Part shown: positions 7,213-14,583 of the stretch, in pieces | How positions within the stretch are numbered: position 1 is the stretch's first letter | Layout: each line of letters starts with the position of its first letter | Assembly: GCA_913046825.1 (NCBI GenBank) | Contig: CAJWTF010000093.1 | Coordinates: 1-14,734 of the forward strand | Direction of reading: 5' to 3' | Origin: an uncultured Rickettsiales bacterium | GTDB lineage: Bacteria > Pseudomonadota > Alphaproteobacteria > UBA8366 | DNA: 14,734 bases | Position numbers and translations under genes: made by a program | The notes under the pieces: generated by a model | Told to the model about the DNA's origin: nothing | The model's input: only the letters and a program-made list of their open reading frames with translations | Databases searched by the model: none

Positions 7213-8004
7213 CTAATTCAAACGGGCGATAAACGCGTCGATCGCGGCATTCGTTTCCGTCGGATACTCAACTTGCGGATAGTGACCGCAATTCGTAATG
7301 ATTTCGATGCTTAAATCACACACCTTTTCCTGCAACAAATCCAGATAAGGTGAAGATTGATCGTGGACTAAGGAATGGCGCCTGCCGTCGGGCGAGATGT
7401 AGGTGGACTGTAGTGCCAGAACAGGGACGCGGATATCCTCCAGCAATCGTTCCATCTCCTCTAAATCATGACGTCCTATATCTGCTAGAAGCGACACACC
7501 GAGTTGGGGCGCTACTTGTGTCGCACGCTCGGTCATTTCGGCCACCTTTTCCGGATCGAAACCGGGGCTGAACATTTTGGCGAACATGGCGCGGGCCAAA
7601 TCCTGATACCCTTCTGGCGCACTATCAGCACCGAGGGCAGCGTGGATACCGGAGGTGGACGGGCTGAGACGGCTGCCGTCGACGAGGATCACAGCCCTTG
7701 TCAGTTCCGGTACGCGGGCGGAGATATCCATTGTCACGCGACAGCCGAGGCTATTGCCGATGACGATTGCCGGTGGAAGATCGAGCGACTTCATCAGCAC
7801 GACCACGTCACTACCATGGGTTTCGACTCGCGCGTGATCATCACGCCCCCATGTCGCCCCATGGCCGCCGAGATCAACGGCAATGCATCTATGACGCGGT
7901 GAGAAATACGCCACCTGCGCATCCCAATCGCTGTGGTCGCAGCCAAAGGCGTGTATAAAGACCAGGGTCGGAGCGCCGTCGCCCGTATCGGAATGTTCGA
8001 TCAT
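7213..8004 (-). CDS. Alpha/beta-fold hydrolase
   Basis: This 263-residue protein has the alpha/beta hydrolase layout: the oxyanion strand-loop LVFIHAFGCDHSDWD (14-28), the strand IAVDLGGHG (41-49), the nucleophile elbow GNSLG with Ser85, a cap region (roughly 115-190), VPVLALQS (193-200) before the acid region, and the catalytic histidine His241 in NCGHYPQVEYP. It should hydrolyse an ester, thioester, amide or C-C bond in the cytosol; there is no signal peptide. The start ATG 8004 has AAAGGT upstream at good spacing. It is first in a leftward operon with the luciferase-like and FMO-like genes and is divergent from the second CoA-transferase. By position it may hydrolyse an oxidation product made by those flavoenzymes, but this is inference. 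The stop is TAG. Confidence 0.9.
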   Translation of the reverse strand: MIEHSDTGDGAPTLVFIHAFGCDHSDWDAQVAYFSPRHRCIAVDLGGHGATWGRDDHARVETHGSDVVVLMKSLDLPPAIVIGNSLGCRVTMDISARVPELTRAVILVDGSRLSPSTSGIHAALGADSAPEGYQDLARAMFAKMFSPGFDPEKVAEMTERATQVAPQLGVSLLADIGRHDLEEMERLLEDIRVPVLALQSTYISPDGRRHSLVHDQSSPYLDLLQEKVCDLSIEIITNCGHYPQVEYPTETNAAIDAFIARLN

Positions 8005-8117
8005 GTTTATTACCTTTCACGGACAGCTACTGCGGCACGGTGTCTGATCCCGGTGCGCGGTTTAGGTTATATAGATATTTGGGACGATCGATATGATTTC
8101 GACAGGAGACTCTATAA
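8005..8117. promoter_or_regulatory. Divergent promoter region between hydrolase and CoA-transferase genes
   Basis: The 113 bases between the two divergent start codons must carry promoters for both directions. An AT-rich patch (ggttatatagatatttg, about 8065-8082) sits 35-55 bases before the plus-strand ATG and could provide its -10 region. A short self-complementary patch, gacgatcgat, lies just downstream. AAAGGT (minus strand) and CAGGAG (plus strand, 8102-8107) serve as ribosome sites. No clear operator was found. Confidence 0.4.
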
Positions 8118-9320
8118 ATGGCGCATGATGACCTGCCCTTCGAGGGCGTGAAAGTACTCGACCTCAGTCAAGGAGTGGCGGGGCCGTATTGCGGCATGCA
8201 TTTCGCGCGCAACGGCGCTGACGTGATAAAATTGGAACCACCCGGCACCGGCTGCTGGAGTCGCCAACTGGGGAAGGCGGTAGGCGATCAAACCGCGCAT
8301 TCGGTCGTCGTCCATCGCGGCAAGCGGAGCCTCGCCGTTGATTTGAAATCACCCGAGGGATTGGAGATTGCCAAAAAACTGGCGGCCGAATGCAACGTCA
8401 TGATCCAGAATTATCGGGTCGGCAAACTGGCGAAACTCAGCCTTGATTACGATTCCGTCGCCAAGGTAAATCCGAAAGTTATCTATGTCGCTGTTACCGG
8501 CTTCGGACAGGAAGGGCCGCGTCGCGATCAACCCGCGACCGATTCCGTGATGCAGGCTTATACCGGAATGATGTCAATCAACCGCGACATCAACGGCCTG
8601 CCGCAACGGATCAACATGCTGGCGATTGATTTCTCCACCGGCCTCTACGCCTTTCAAGCTGCGGCAGCGGCGCTTTACGGCCAAGCGATGAAAGGAAAAG
8701 GCAAGCTAATCGAAACCAGTTTACTGGAATCCGCCATGGTGTTCCAAGAGGCAGCGATCATGGAATCACATCTACAGGGTGGAGAGGCAGAACCGATCGG
8801 CATGCCGGTCGGCAGTTTCAAGACCAAGGATGGCTTCATGTCGATCAATGCGCGCCGCGATCCTCACTTTAAAAGTTTCTGCACCGTGATCGACCGGAAG
8901 GAATGGATCGACGATCCGCGCTTTGTCGGAGCGCGTGAGAGGGTCGCCAACCGTGAATTTCTCCTGTCGGAAATCCGCCCAATCATTGAGACCAAGACCA
9001 GCAACGAATGGAATAAATTGATTTCCGAAGCCGATATCTTGAATGCCAAAGTGCAAACCCATCTCGATCTGTTCGAGGATACGCAAGTGCAGGCGGTGAA
9101 CGCCATCCGCTGGGTTGAAAACGACACCTTGGGGCGCATCCCCATGGCGACGGTCCCAGGCCAACCCATTCCGAAGACCGGCGACCGCCTCTCTCACAGC
9201 CCGCATCTCGGCGAGCATAACGAGGCAGTGCTGGCGGAGCTCGGCTACGGAGCACCCGAGATTGAGGCGCTAAAGGCGAAGGGCGTCGTTGGAACCTTCG
9301 CGACGAAAGCAGCGGCCTGA
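8118..9320 (+). CDS. CaiB/BaiF (class III) CoA-transferase, second copy of the family
   Basis: The 400-residue protein has the class III CoA-transferase landmarks: FEGVKVLDLSQGVAGPYCG (8-26), NGADVIKLEPPGTG (32-45), GKRSLAVDLKSPEG (68-81), VTGFGQEGPRRDQPATD (126-142) and the nucleophile candidate Asp171 in AIDFSTGLYAFQ. The C-terminal PHLGEHNEAVLAELGY is also typical. It is clearly different from the first CoA-transferase in the window (D-x-S-x-G is D-F-S-T-G here, and the N-terminal loops differ), so the two are not a recent duplication. It moves CoA between acyl groups; the acid partners cannot be named. ATG 8118 has CAGGAG 10 bases upstream. It opens a plus-strand run with the carbamoylase-like hydrolase 49 bases after its TGA and the MFS gene beyond. 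Confidence 0.93.
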   Translation: MAHDDLPFEGVKVLDLSQGVAGPYCGMHFARNGADVIKLEPPGTGCWSRQLGKAVGDQTAHSVVVHRGKRSLAVDLKSPEGLEIAKKLAAECNVMIQNYRVGKLAKLSLDYDSVAKVNPKVIYVAVTGFGQEGPRRDQPATDSVMQAYTGMMSINRDINGLPQRINMLAIDFSTGLYAFQAAAAALYGQAMKGKGKLIETSLLESAMVFQEAAIMESHLQGGEAEPIGMPVGSFKTKDGFMSINARRDPHFKSFCTVIDRKEWIDDPRFVGARERVANREFLLSEIRPIIETKTSNEWNKLISEADILNAKVQTHLDLFEDTQVQAVNAIRWVENDTLGRIPMATVPGQPIPKTGDRLSHSPHLGEHNEAVLAELGYGAPEIEALKAKGVVGTFATKAAA

Positions 9321-9369
9321 CGGAAATAGCTGCTTACAATAATTGCGATTAAGAAGGATTACCGTTCGA

Positions 9370-10611
9370 ATGAGAAATATCCGCGTCAATTCCAGTCGCC
9401 TATGGGACAGTCTGATGAGCATGGCCGAAATTGGAGTTCTGCCGAACGGCGGATGCTGCCGTCTCGCCCTCACCGATGAAGACAAGGAAGGTCGCGACCT
9501 TTTCGTTGAGTGGTGCAAGGCGGCCGGCTGCGACGTCTCCGTCGACCGGATGGGCAACATATTCGCGCGCCGCCCTGGCCGCGACAATGACCTGCCGCCT
9601 ATCGTCACCGGTAGCCATTTAGACACTCAGCCTCATGGCGGAAAATTCGACGGTGTCTACGGTGTCTTGGCGGGATTAGAGATTATCCGCAGCCTGAACG
9701 ATCACGATATCACCACCGACGCGCCGATCGAAGTGACCGTCTGGACCAACGAGGAGGGCAGCCGATTTGCCCCGTCCATGGTGGCGAGCGGCGTCTTCGG
9801 CGGAAAGTTCGACTTGGAAGAATCTCTCGCCATAGCCGACGTAGACGGCAAAACCATCGGCGCGGAGCTGGCACGGATCGGCTATGCGGGCGACACGCCC
9901 TGCGGTGATCGCCCGTTTGGCGCATTCTTCGAGGCGCATATCGAGCAAGGCCCAATCCTGGAGGCGGACGGCAAGACCATCGGCATCGTCACCGGCGCGC
10001 AATGCCAGCGTTGGTACGACGTCACGCTGCTAGGCCAAGATTCCCATGCGGGCACAACGCCGATGCTAATGCGAAAGGATACGGTATTCGCCATGGCTCG
10101 CATCATCTCCGCCTTCGAGGATTTGGTCACCGCGAACGCCCCTGATATGGTCGGAACAGTCGGCTGGGTCGAAGTCGTCCCCAATTCCCGCAACACGGTG
10201 CCAGGCCGCGCCGACTTCACCATCGATCTCCGCCATCCGCATGCGGAGACCTTAGATGGGATGCACGAAGAAGTGCATCGACTGCTAAAATCCGTCGCCG
10301 AGGAATATGATTTGGAGCTCGATGTGCGGGACGTGGCGCATGTGCCCAAAATCGACTTTGACCCCGACTGCGTCGATGCCGTCCGCGAGGCCGCAAACGA
10401 GCTTGGCCTTCCTTCCCGCGAAATTCTGTCGGGCGCCGGGCACGACGCCATGTACATCTCCAACGTGGCACCAGTATCGATGATCTTCGTGCCGTGTGAA
10501 GGCGGTCTCAGCCATAACGAGGCGGAATCGGCGACAGCCGACGATCTAGGCGCGGGCTGCGACGTGTTGCTCCATGCCATGCTCGCCAAAGCTGGCGTCG
10601 CGGACTCTTAG
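9370..10611 (+). CDS. Zinc-dependent M20-family amidohydrolase (N-carbamoyl-amino-acid hydrolase / beta-ureidopropionase type)
   Basis: This 413-residue protein is an M20-family binuclear metalloenzyme of the hydantoinase/carbamoylase group. Metal ligands are all visible: His83 (GSHLDT), Asp94 (KFDGVYGV), Glu129 with catalytic Glu128 (TNEEGSRF), His190 (EAHIEQG) and His382 (GLSHNEAE). The dimerisation or lid domain lies roughly between 210 and 325 (GQDSHAGTTPM, RNTVPGRADFTIDLRHP). Members hydrolyse N-carbamoyl-amino acids, allantoate, ureidoglycine-type compounds or related amides. ATG 9370 is chosen because family similarity starts at IRVNSSRLWDSLM and AAGAAGGA lies 11 bases upstream; an in-frame ATG at 9343 is less well placed. 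It follows the CoA-transferase by 49 bases and probably shares its transcript. Exact substrate is unknown; the AtzH-like gene at the right edge also points to N-containing substrates. The stop is TAG. Confidence 0.92.
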   Translation: MRNIRVNSSRLWDSLMSMAEIGVLPNGGCCRLALTDEDKEGRDLFVEWCKAAGCDVSVDRMGNIFARRPGRDNDLPPIVTGSHLDTQPHGGKFDGVYGVLAGLEIIRSLNDHDITTDAPIEVTVWTNEEGSRFAPSMVASGVFGGKFDLEESLAIADVDGKTIGAELARIGYAGDTPCGDRPFGAFFEAHIEQGPILEADGKTIGIVTGAQCQRWYDVTLLGQDSHAGTTPMLMRKDTVFAMARIISAFEDLVTANAPDMVGTVGWVEVVPNSRNTVPGRADFTIDLRHPHAETLDGMHEEVHRLLKSVAEEYDLELDVRDVAHVPKIDFDPDCVDAVREAANELGLPSREILSGAGHDAMYISNVAPVSMIFVPCEGGLSHNEAESATADDLGAGCDVLLHAMLAKAGVADS

Positions 10612-10697
10612 ACGCTCGATAGAACGGAAAACTCCCCATCCTCTTCGCCACTGAAACGATCGACGACCTCTTCGCCCGCTACGGGAAAAGTTATCGC

Positions 10698-12188
10698 GTG
10701 CTCGTTATGACCGCGGGCCTTGCCGCCTCATTCACCATGGTCGTCTCCGGCACTATCGTTAGTGTTGCGGTCCCAGACGTCATGGGCGCTTTCGGGGTTG
10801 GGCTCGATCAAGCGCAGCTGATGACCACGGGCTTCAATATTGCCATGGTGACGAGCCAGCTGCTGAATGCGTGGCTCGTTGCCGCCTTTGGCCAACGCGC
10901 CGGATTCATGCTGATGGCTTTCGTCTTCACTGTCGGCAGCATCATATGCGGCCTCGGCCAAACCTTTGACATGATTGTTGTCGGCCGCATCATGCAGGGG
11001 CTGGCGGCGGGTGTGATCCAGCCATTGGTGATGGTCGTCGCCTTCCAGGTGTTTCCGGCTGACCGGCGAGGCTACGCGATGGGCATCTATTCGATGGGCA
11101 TTTTCTTAGCCGTCGCCGTTGGACCCATTTTCGGCGGCTTCGCCATCGAGCTGTTGAATTGGCGCTATATTTTTTGGGCACCCTTACCGGTGATAGGCAT
11201 CGGTGCCTTGATGGGTTGGGTATTTATCCCATCCGTTCCAAGCGAGAAGAAACTATCATTCGATTGGACCGGCTATATTCTTCTGATTGTCTCCGTCTAT
11301 TGTTTGGTCACCGGCCTTACAGAAGGCAACCGCGAAGGCTGGTCTTCCAGCTACATCATCGGGCTCTTCATCGTCGGCGTCGGATGCGGGACCGCGCTCA
11401 TTTGGTCGCAGCTACGAAACGCGCAAACACTGATCGATTTATCACTTTTCAAAAACAAACAATTCGCGATGACGGCGCTTATCGCCTTCGTCTTTGGCGT
11501 TGGAAATTTTGGCACCGGATACGGCGTGCCCGTGTTCGGACAACTCATCCAAGGCATGACACCGATTGTGGCCGCCCTCGTGATGTTGCCGTCGGCCTTA
11601 CTGATCGTCGTCGCCCTGCCATTCACCGGCAAATTAGCCGACAAAATCCCTGCGGATATCGGAATCCTGATCGGCCTCGCTTTGTTCGCCCTCGGCACTG
11701 CACCGATGAGCGACGCTGACGTCAATACACCGTTCCTCATGGTGATGTTCTATTTCATCGTCAGCCGCTTCGGCATGAGTTTTACCAACCCGTTCATCAT
11801 GAACACCGCACTGAAATCTCTGCCGCCGGAACAACTAAGCGCGGGCGGCGGCATGATTAATTTCTGCCGTCAATTCGGTGGCTCCATGGGCCTCACCGCC
11901 TGGGTCGCCTTCGTTCAGTTCCGCACTCAATTCCATGGCGAGGCATTGACGGCGACGCAAAGCTCGGCGAATGGGACGACTGTGGAAATGATGGGCGGCA
12001 TCAGCCGTCTACTCACCAAAGCGGGGGTTCCCATTGATCTGCATGCGGCGAGTGGATTGCATTTCCTCGGTCAAGTCATCCAAGCCCAAGCCAGCACCTT
12101 CGGCTTTCAAGACGGCTTCATGCTGCTGGTCTTCTTCTTCCTCTGCGCGATGATCCCGGCATATCTGCTGGGTCGGCTGAAGAAATAA
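10698..12188 (+). CDS. MFS transporter, DHA2 (EmrB/QacA-like, 14-helix) family
   Basis: The 496-residue product is strongly hydrophobic with about 14 membrane segments, fitting DHA2 drug:H+ antiporters. TM1 carries VSGTIVSVAVPDVMGAFGV; GQRAGF (65-70) is motif A-like; AVAVGPIFGGF (138-148) is motif C of antiporters, followed by NWRYIFW (154-160). It may export a toxic intermediate or import the substrate of the neighbouring enzymes. The start is uncertain: GTG 10698 or ATG 10707 are the only usual start codons, yet the in-frame sequence upstream (TIDDLFARYGKSYRVLV) looks like the normal cytosolic N-terminus of the family and is open back to a TAG at 10620-10622 without any ATG, GTG or TTG. The native start codon may have been lost. 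The gene follows the M20 hydrolase by about 86 bases. The stop (TAA) lies six bases from the end of the convergent GFA pseudogene. Confidence 0.9.
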   Translation: MLVMTAGLAASFTMVVSGTIVSVAVPDVMGAFGVGLDQAQLMTTGFNIAMVTSQLLNAWLVAAFGQRAGFMLMAFVFTVGSIICGLGQTFDMIVVGRIMQGLAAGVIQPLVMVVAFQVFPADRRGYAMGIYSMGIFLAVAVGPIFGGFAIELLNWRYIFWAPLPVIGIGALMGWVFIPSVPSEKKLSFDWTGYILLIVSVYCLVTGLTEGNREGWSSSYIIGLFIVGVGCGTALIWSQLRNAQTLIDLSLFKNKQFAMTALIAFVFGVGNFGTGYGVPVFGQLIQGMTPIVAALVMLPSALLIVVALPFTGKLADKIPADIGILIGLALFALGTAPMSDADVNTPFLMVMFYFIVSRFGMSFTNPFIMNTALKSLPPEQLSAGGGMINFCRQFGGSMGLTAWVAFVQFRTQFHGEALTATQSSANGTTVEMMGGISRLLTKAGVPIDLHAASGLHFLGQVIQAQASTFGFQDGFMLLVFFFLCAMIPAYLLGRLKK

Positions 12189-12194
12189 CATCCG

Positions 12195-12618
12195 CTACTT
12201 GCGGAAATGCTCTTCGTAAATTTCGACTTCGGACGAGAGGTCGAACCAATCCCGCCACGACCGTGTAAAAACATGCCGAAAGGTTTGTCGTTCTGGCGTG
12301 ATCCAACTCGGTTCATCGAACGCACCCACCGGCAAAGTCCGAATCTCCAGTGCCGCTTCCAAAGTAAAACCGAGATTGCCACCACATTGGCCGCAGAACT
12401 CAATTTCGAGCCAGCGCCCCGATTCGTCCGACACATGGCGGTAGCACGCAGGCGAACCTCCACTTATCTCAATCTACCCCGGGTCGAAAACAAGCTCGAT
12501 GCCAAAGGCGGAGCCGGTTCGCCGTTGGCACCATTGGCAATGACAGGCGGTGACCCGCAGCGAATCGCCCGTTACGCTAAATTGGATCGCTCCACAGACG
12601 CAGCCCCCAGCATGTCAT
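12195..12618 (-). pseudogene. GFA / CENP-V domain protein (glutathione-dependent formaldehyde-activating-like), broken
   Basis: One minus-strand frame reads GGCVCGAIQFSVTG, then CHCQWCQRRTGSAFG, a TAG at 12474-12476, then ACYRHVSDESGRW, FCGQCGGNLGF and a conserved tail to TAG at 12195-12197. The Cys pattern (CxC, CxCxxC, CxxC) is the zinc-binding set of the GFA/CENP-V family, named for S-hydroxymethylglutathione synthase though most members have unknown roles. The amber codon lies in the middle with no frameshift. The start is damaged as well: the only nearby ATG (12618) is one base out of frame with HAGGC, where relatives have M-(few)-HxGGC, and the in-frame codon before His is TGA. Thus there are at least two lesions. 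It is convergent with the MFS gene and divergent from the YczE-like gene. Confidence 0.82.
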
Positions 12619-12738
12619 ATCGGCGTATTCATCCCAAATCCCTTTCTCGGCAGAGGTATCCGTCACCTCAACAATGTTGCGCTCAACTTTCAGTCCCTAT
12701 AAACCGCTCTACCCGATCAGTCTCAAAGAATAGGCCGA

Positions 12739-13416
12739 ATGCGCATTTTCGCGATCAAAAACGTCCCGGCCGTCGGCTGGAGCTCCAGCCACCCGCATAA
12801 TATCCGTCCGCGCCCCAAGACTGTATTTTGGCTGGCACTCGGATTGTTCCTGTTCGGAGCCGGAGAGACCCTGCTGATTGCCGCGGGCATCGGGGTCAGT
12901 CCGTGGACGGTATTGGCGCAGGGCATCGCGGTAAGTTTCGATATTGGTATCGGGGCTGCGACCTTCGTCGTCAGTCTCGGCGTTTTGCTGTTGTGGTTGC
13001 CACTACGCCAACGCCCGGGCATCGGCACCCTTTGTAACGTGCTTATCATTTCTGCAACCATTGGATTTCTGTTGCCTTATATTCCAGCACCAGAGAGCTA
13101 TTGGGCACGCGTTCTGGAAGTCTGTCTCGGCACGCTTATCGTTGGGCTCGGCAGTGGTATCTATCTCGTAGCCAATTTAGGCGCCGGGCCGCGCGATGGG
13201 CTGATGACCGGATTGCAAAGCCTCACCGGGTTTCCCATTGCCTGGGTGCGGGCTTCTATCGAAATCGGCGCTATCGCCTGCGGTTGGATGCTGGGTGGCA
13301 CGGTCGGCGTCGGAACCGTTATATTTGCCATCGGCATCGGTCCGGCCATCTCCGCTGGTCTGTATCTGACTGCCTATTGCGCCAGTGCAGGCAAAGAGGC
13401 GCCCAACACCAAATGA
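12739..13416 (+). CDS. YczE/YitT-like integral membrane protein
   Basis: This 225-residue protein has about five to six hydrophobic segments from residue 28 on and two internally related motifs, GIGVSPWTVLAQG (50-62) and LGAGPRDGLMTGL (147-159). The GPRDGLM signature is characteristic of the YczE/YyaS/YitT family of membrane proteins, whose biochemical function is not settled. The first 27 residues are polar and variable (MRIFAIKNVPAVGWSSS). ATG 12739 is the only in-frame ATG before the first membrane segment; no strong ribosome site precedes it (gaataggccga). A perfect 16-base palindrome lies within this 5-prime coding part. Neighbours on both sides are pseudogenes, so it appears to be a single-gene transcript. 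The stop is TGA. Confidence 0.85.
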   Translation: MRIFAIKNVPAVGWSSSHPHNIRPRPKTVFWLALGLFLFGAGETLLIAAGIGVSPWTVLAQGIAVSFDIGIGAATFVVSLGVLLLWLPLRQRPGIGTLCNVLIISATIGFLLPYIPAPESYWARVLEVCLGTLIVGLGSGIYLVANLGAGPRDGLMTGLQSLTGFPIAWVRASIEIGAIACGWMLGGTVGVGTVIFAIGIGPAISAGLYLTAYCASAGKEAPNTK

Positions 13417-13467
13417 CACCACCGCTCGCCATTGCGCGCAGGAGATGACTTTGGCAGGCTTTTCGTC

Positions 13468-13807
13468 ATACTCGATCACGTATCCATAACCGTCGACGAT
13501 ATAGAAACCGCCGAAATATTTTATGTCGCCGTGATGGCGGCGTTGAATATTCCAAAGGTGAAACGCTCGAAAGCGCAACCGGGATAGGTTGATCGAGCTG
13601 ATGCCAATCATCCAGGCCGCAACTACATATCCATCCTACGCGGCGATCGGCACGAACCCGCCTTCAGACAATATTGGTGTTTCAAAGCAGAGAGCCGTGC
13701 CGCCGGGCCTCCGCCTCAATTATCATACATCTTACTATGCCGCGTTTATCACTGATCCTGCAGGAAACCAGATAGAAGCGGTTTATCATACGGCAGCCGA
13801 TATTTAA
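13468..13807 (+). pseudogene. VOC superfamily (glyoxalase/bleomycin-resistance fold) protein, multiply broken
   Basis: Three pieces of one VOC-fold protein are readable in order. Piece one: LDHVSITVDDIETAEIFY and ALNIPKVKR, from about 13471, ending at TAG 13585-13587. Piece two, same frame: DANHPGRNYISILRGD and FRQYWCFKAESRAA, to about 13690. Piece three, shifted frame: PGLRLNYHTSYYAAF, ITDPAGNQIEAVYH, to the stop at 13805-13807. Relatives have about 20 more residues between the second and third pieces, so a deletion with frameshift removed them. Around the TAG the expected IGYRADA can be recovered by dropping one G, so a small insertion is also likely. The start codon position holds ATA (13468) where ATG is expected. 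VOC proteins are metal-dependent lyases, dioxygenases or resistance proteins; this one is beyond function. Confidence 0.83.
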
Positions 13808-13855
13808 TGTGACTTGAATAGCGGGTCCATCCAACAACCTCCAATAGGATTTATG

Positions 13856-14560
13856 ATGACGACGGAAAAAGTAGCGATAATTACGGCTGGCGGCAGCGGC
13901 ATGGGTGCAGGTGCTGCTCAACGATTGGCAGCGGACGGTTTCAATGTCGCTATTTTGTCCTCATCGGGTAAAGGCGAGGCGTTGGCAAAGGAACTTGGCG
14001 GCCTGGGCATAACCGGCTCTAATCAATCGAGCGATGACCTACAACGCCTAGTGGACGAGACCATGACGCGCTGGGGTCGCGTGGATGTCCTAGTCAACAG
14101 CGCAGGGCATGGGCCGCGCGCGCCAATCCTCGAGTTGACCGACGAAGACTGGCACACCGGTATGGATGTCTATTTCCTCAACGCGGTGCGTCCGACACGT
14201 TTGGTCACGCCAATCATGCAGGATCAGAAATCCGGATCAATCATCAATATTTCCACCTTCGCCGCGTTTGAGCCGGACCCCGTCTTTCCGACCTCCGGTG
14301 TCTTTCGCGCCGGGTTGGCAGCCTATACCAAACTTTACTCGGATAAATATGCAGCCGAGAATATTCGCATGAACAATGTGCTGCCGGGATTCATCGATAG
14401 CTTGCCTGAGAAAGTGGAATTCAAGGACCGCATTCCGATGGAACGCTACGGCAAGACCGACGAGATCTCTGCGACCATCGCGTTCCTCGTATCGGAAGGG
14501 GCTGGTTACATCACCGGCCAAAATATCCGCGTGGACGGCGGAATCACACGCTCGGTCTGA
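13856..14560 (+). CDS. Short-chain dehydrogenase/reductase-fold protein lacking the catalytic tetrad
   Basis: The 234-residue protein has the Rossmann layout of classical SDRs: cofactor motif TAGGSGMG (10-17), NSAG (81-84, for NNAG), SIINIS (128-133), and the C-terminal YITGQNIRVDGG (218-229). The catalytic N-S-Y-K tetrad is absent: by alignment to the classical spacing, Asn is Tyr106 (MDVYFLN), Ser is Thr134 (NIST), Tyr is Ser147 and Lys is Arg151 (TSGVFRAGLAA). The substitutions are consistent with a conserved subfamily rather than random decay, since the rest of the frame is clean. It may be a binding or regulatory protein, or use another mechanism. Two adjacent ATGs (13853, 13856) follow AGGA at 13846-13849; 13856 gives the better spacing. 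The VOC remnant ends 48 bases upstream. The stop is TGA. Confidence 0.88.
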   Translation: MTTEKVAIITAGGSGMGAGAAQRLAADGFNVAILSSSGKGEALAKELGGLGITGSNQSSDDLQRLVDETMTRWGRVDVLVNSAGHGPRAPILELTDEDWHTGMDVYFLNAVRPTRLVTPIMQDQKSGSIINISTFAAFEPDPVFPTSGVFRAGLAAYTKLYSDKYAAENIRMNNVLPGFIDSLPEKVEFKDRIPMERYGKTDEISATIAFLVSEGAGYITGQNIRVDGGITRSV

Positions 14561-14583
14561 CGGTTACCGAGATATGATCTCCT

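Noticed and set aside
4561..8004. A Rut-type pyrimidine degradation operon
   Set aside because: Only the broad enzyme classes match. The luciferase-like protein does not resemble RutA, the flavin reductase is longer and of the DIM6 type, and no RutB or RutC-like gene is present.
9882..10589. Minus-strand open frame of 235 codons opposite the M20 hydrolase
   Set aside because: Serine- and alanine-rich shadow frame of a conserved enzyme with all metal ligands on the plus strand.
12189..12210. Short hairpin TCCGC-tactt-GCGGA after the MFS stop as a terminator
   Set aside because: The stem is five base pairs with no following T-run, and it lies within the end of the convergent GFA reading frame.
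13177..13611. Minus-strand open frame of 144 codons over the YczE-like and VOC regions
   Set aside because: It spans the ends of two plus-strand genes that show family motifs, and its own translation has no family character.
1..13807. Recoding of stop codons (stop read as an amino acid) to explain the in-frame TAG and TAA codons
   Set aside because: TAG, TAA and TGA all end intact genes in the same window (for example TAG at the ends of the flavin reductase, hydrolase and M20 genes), and several broken genes also have frameshifts or a deletion. Ordinary pseudogenes explain all cases.
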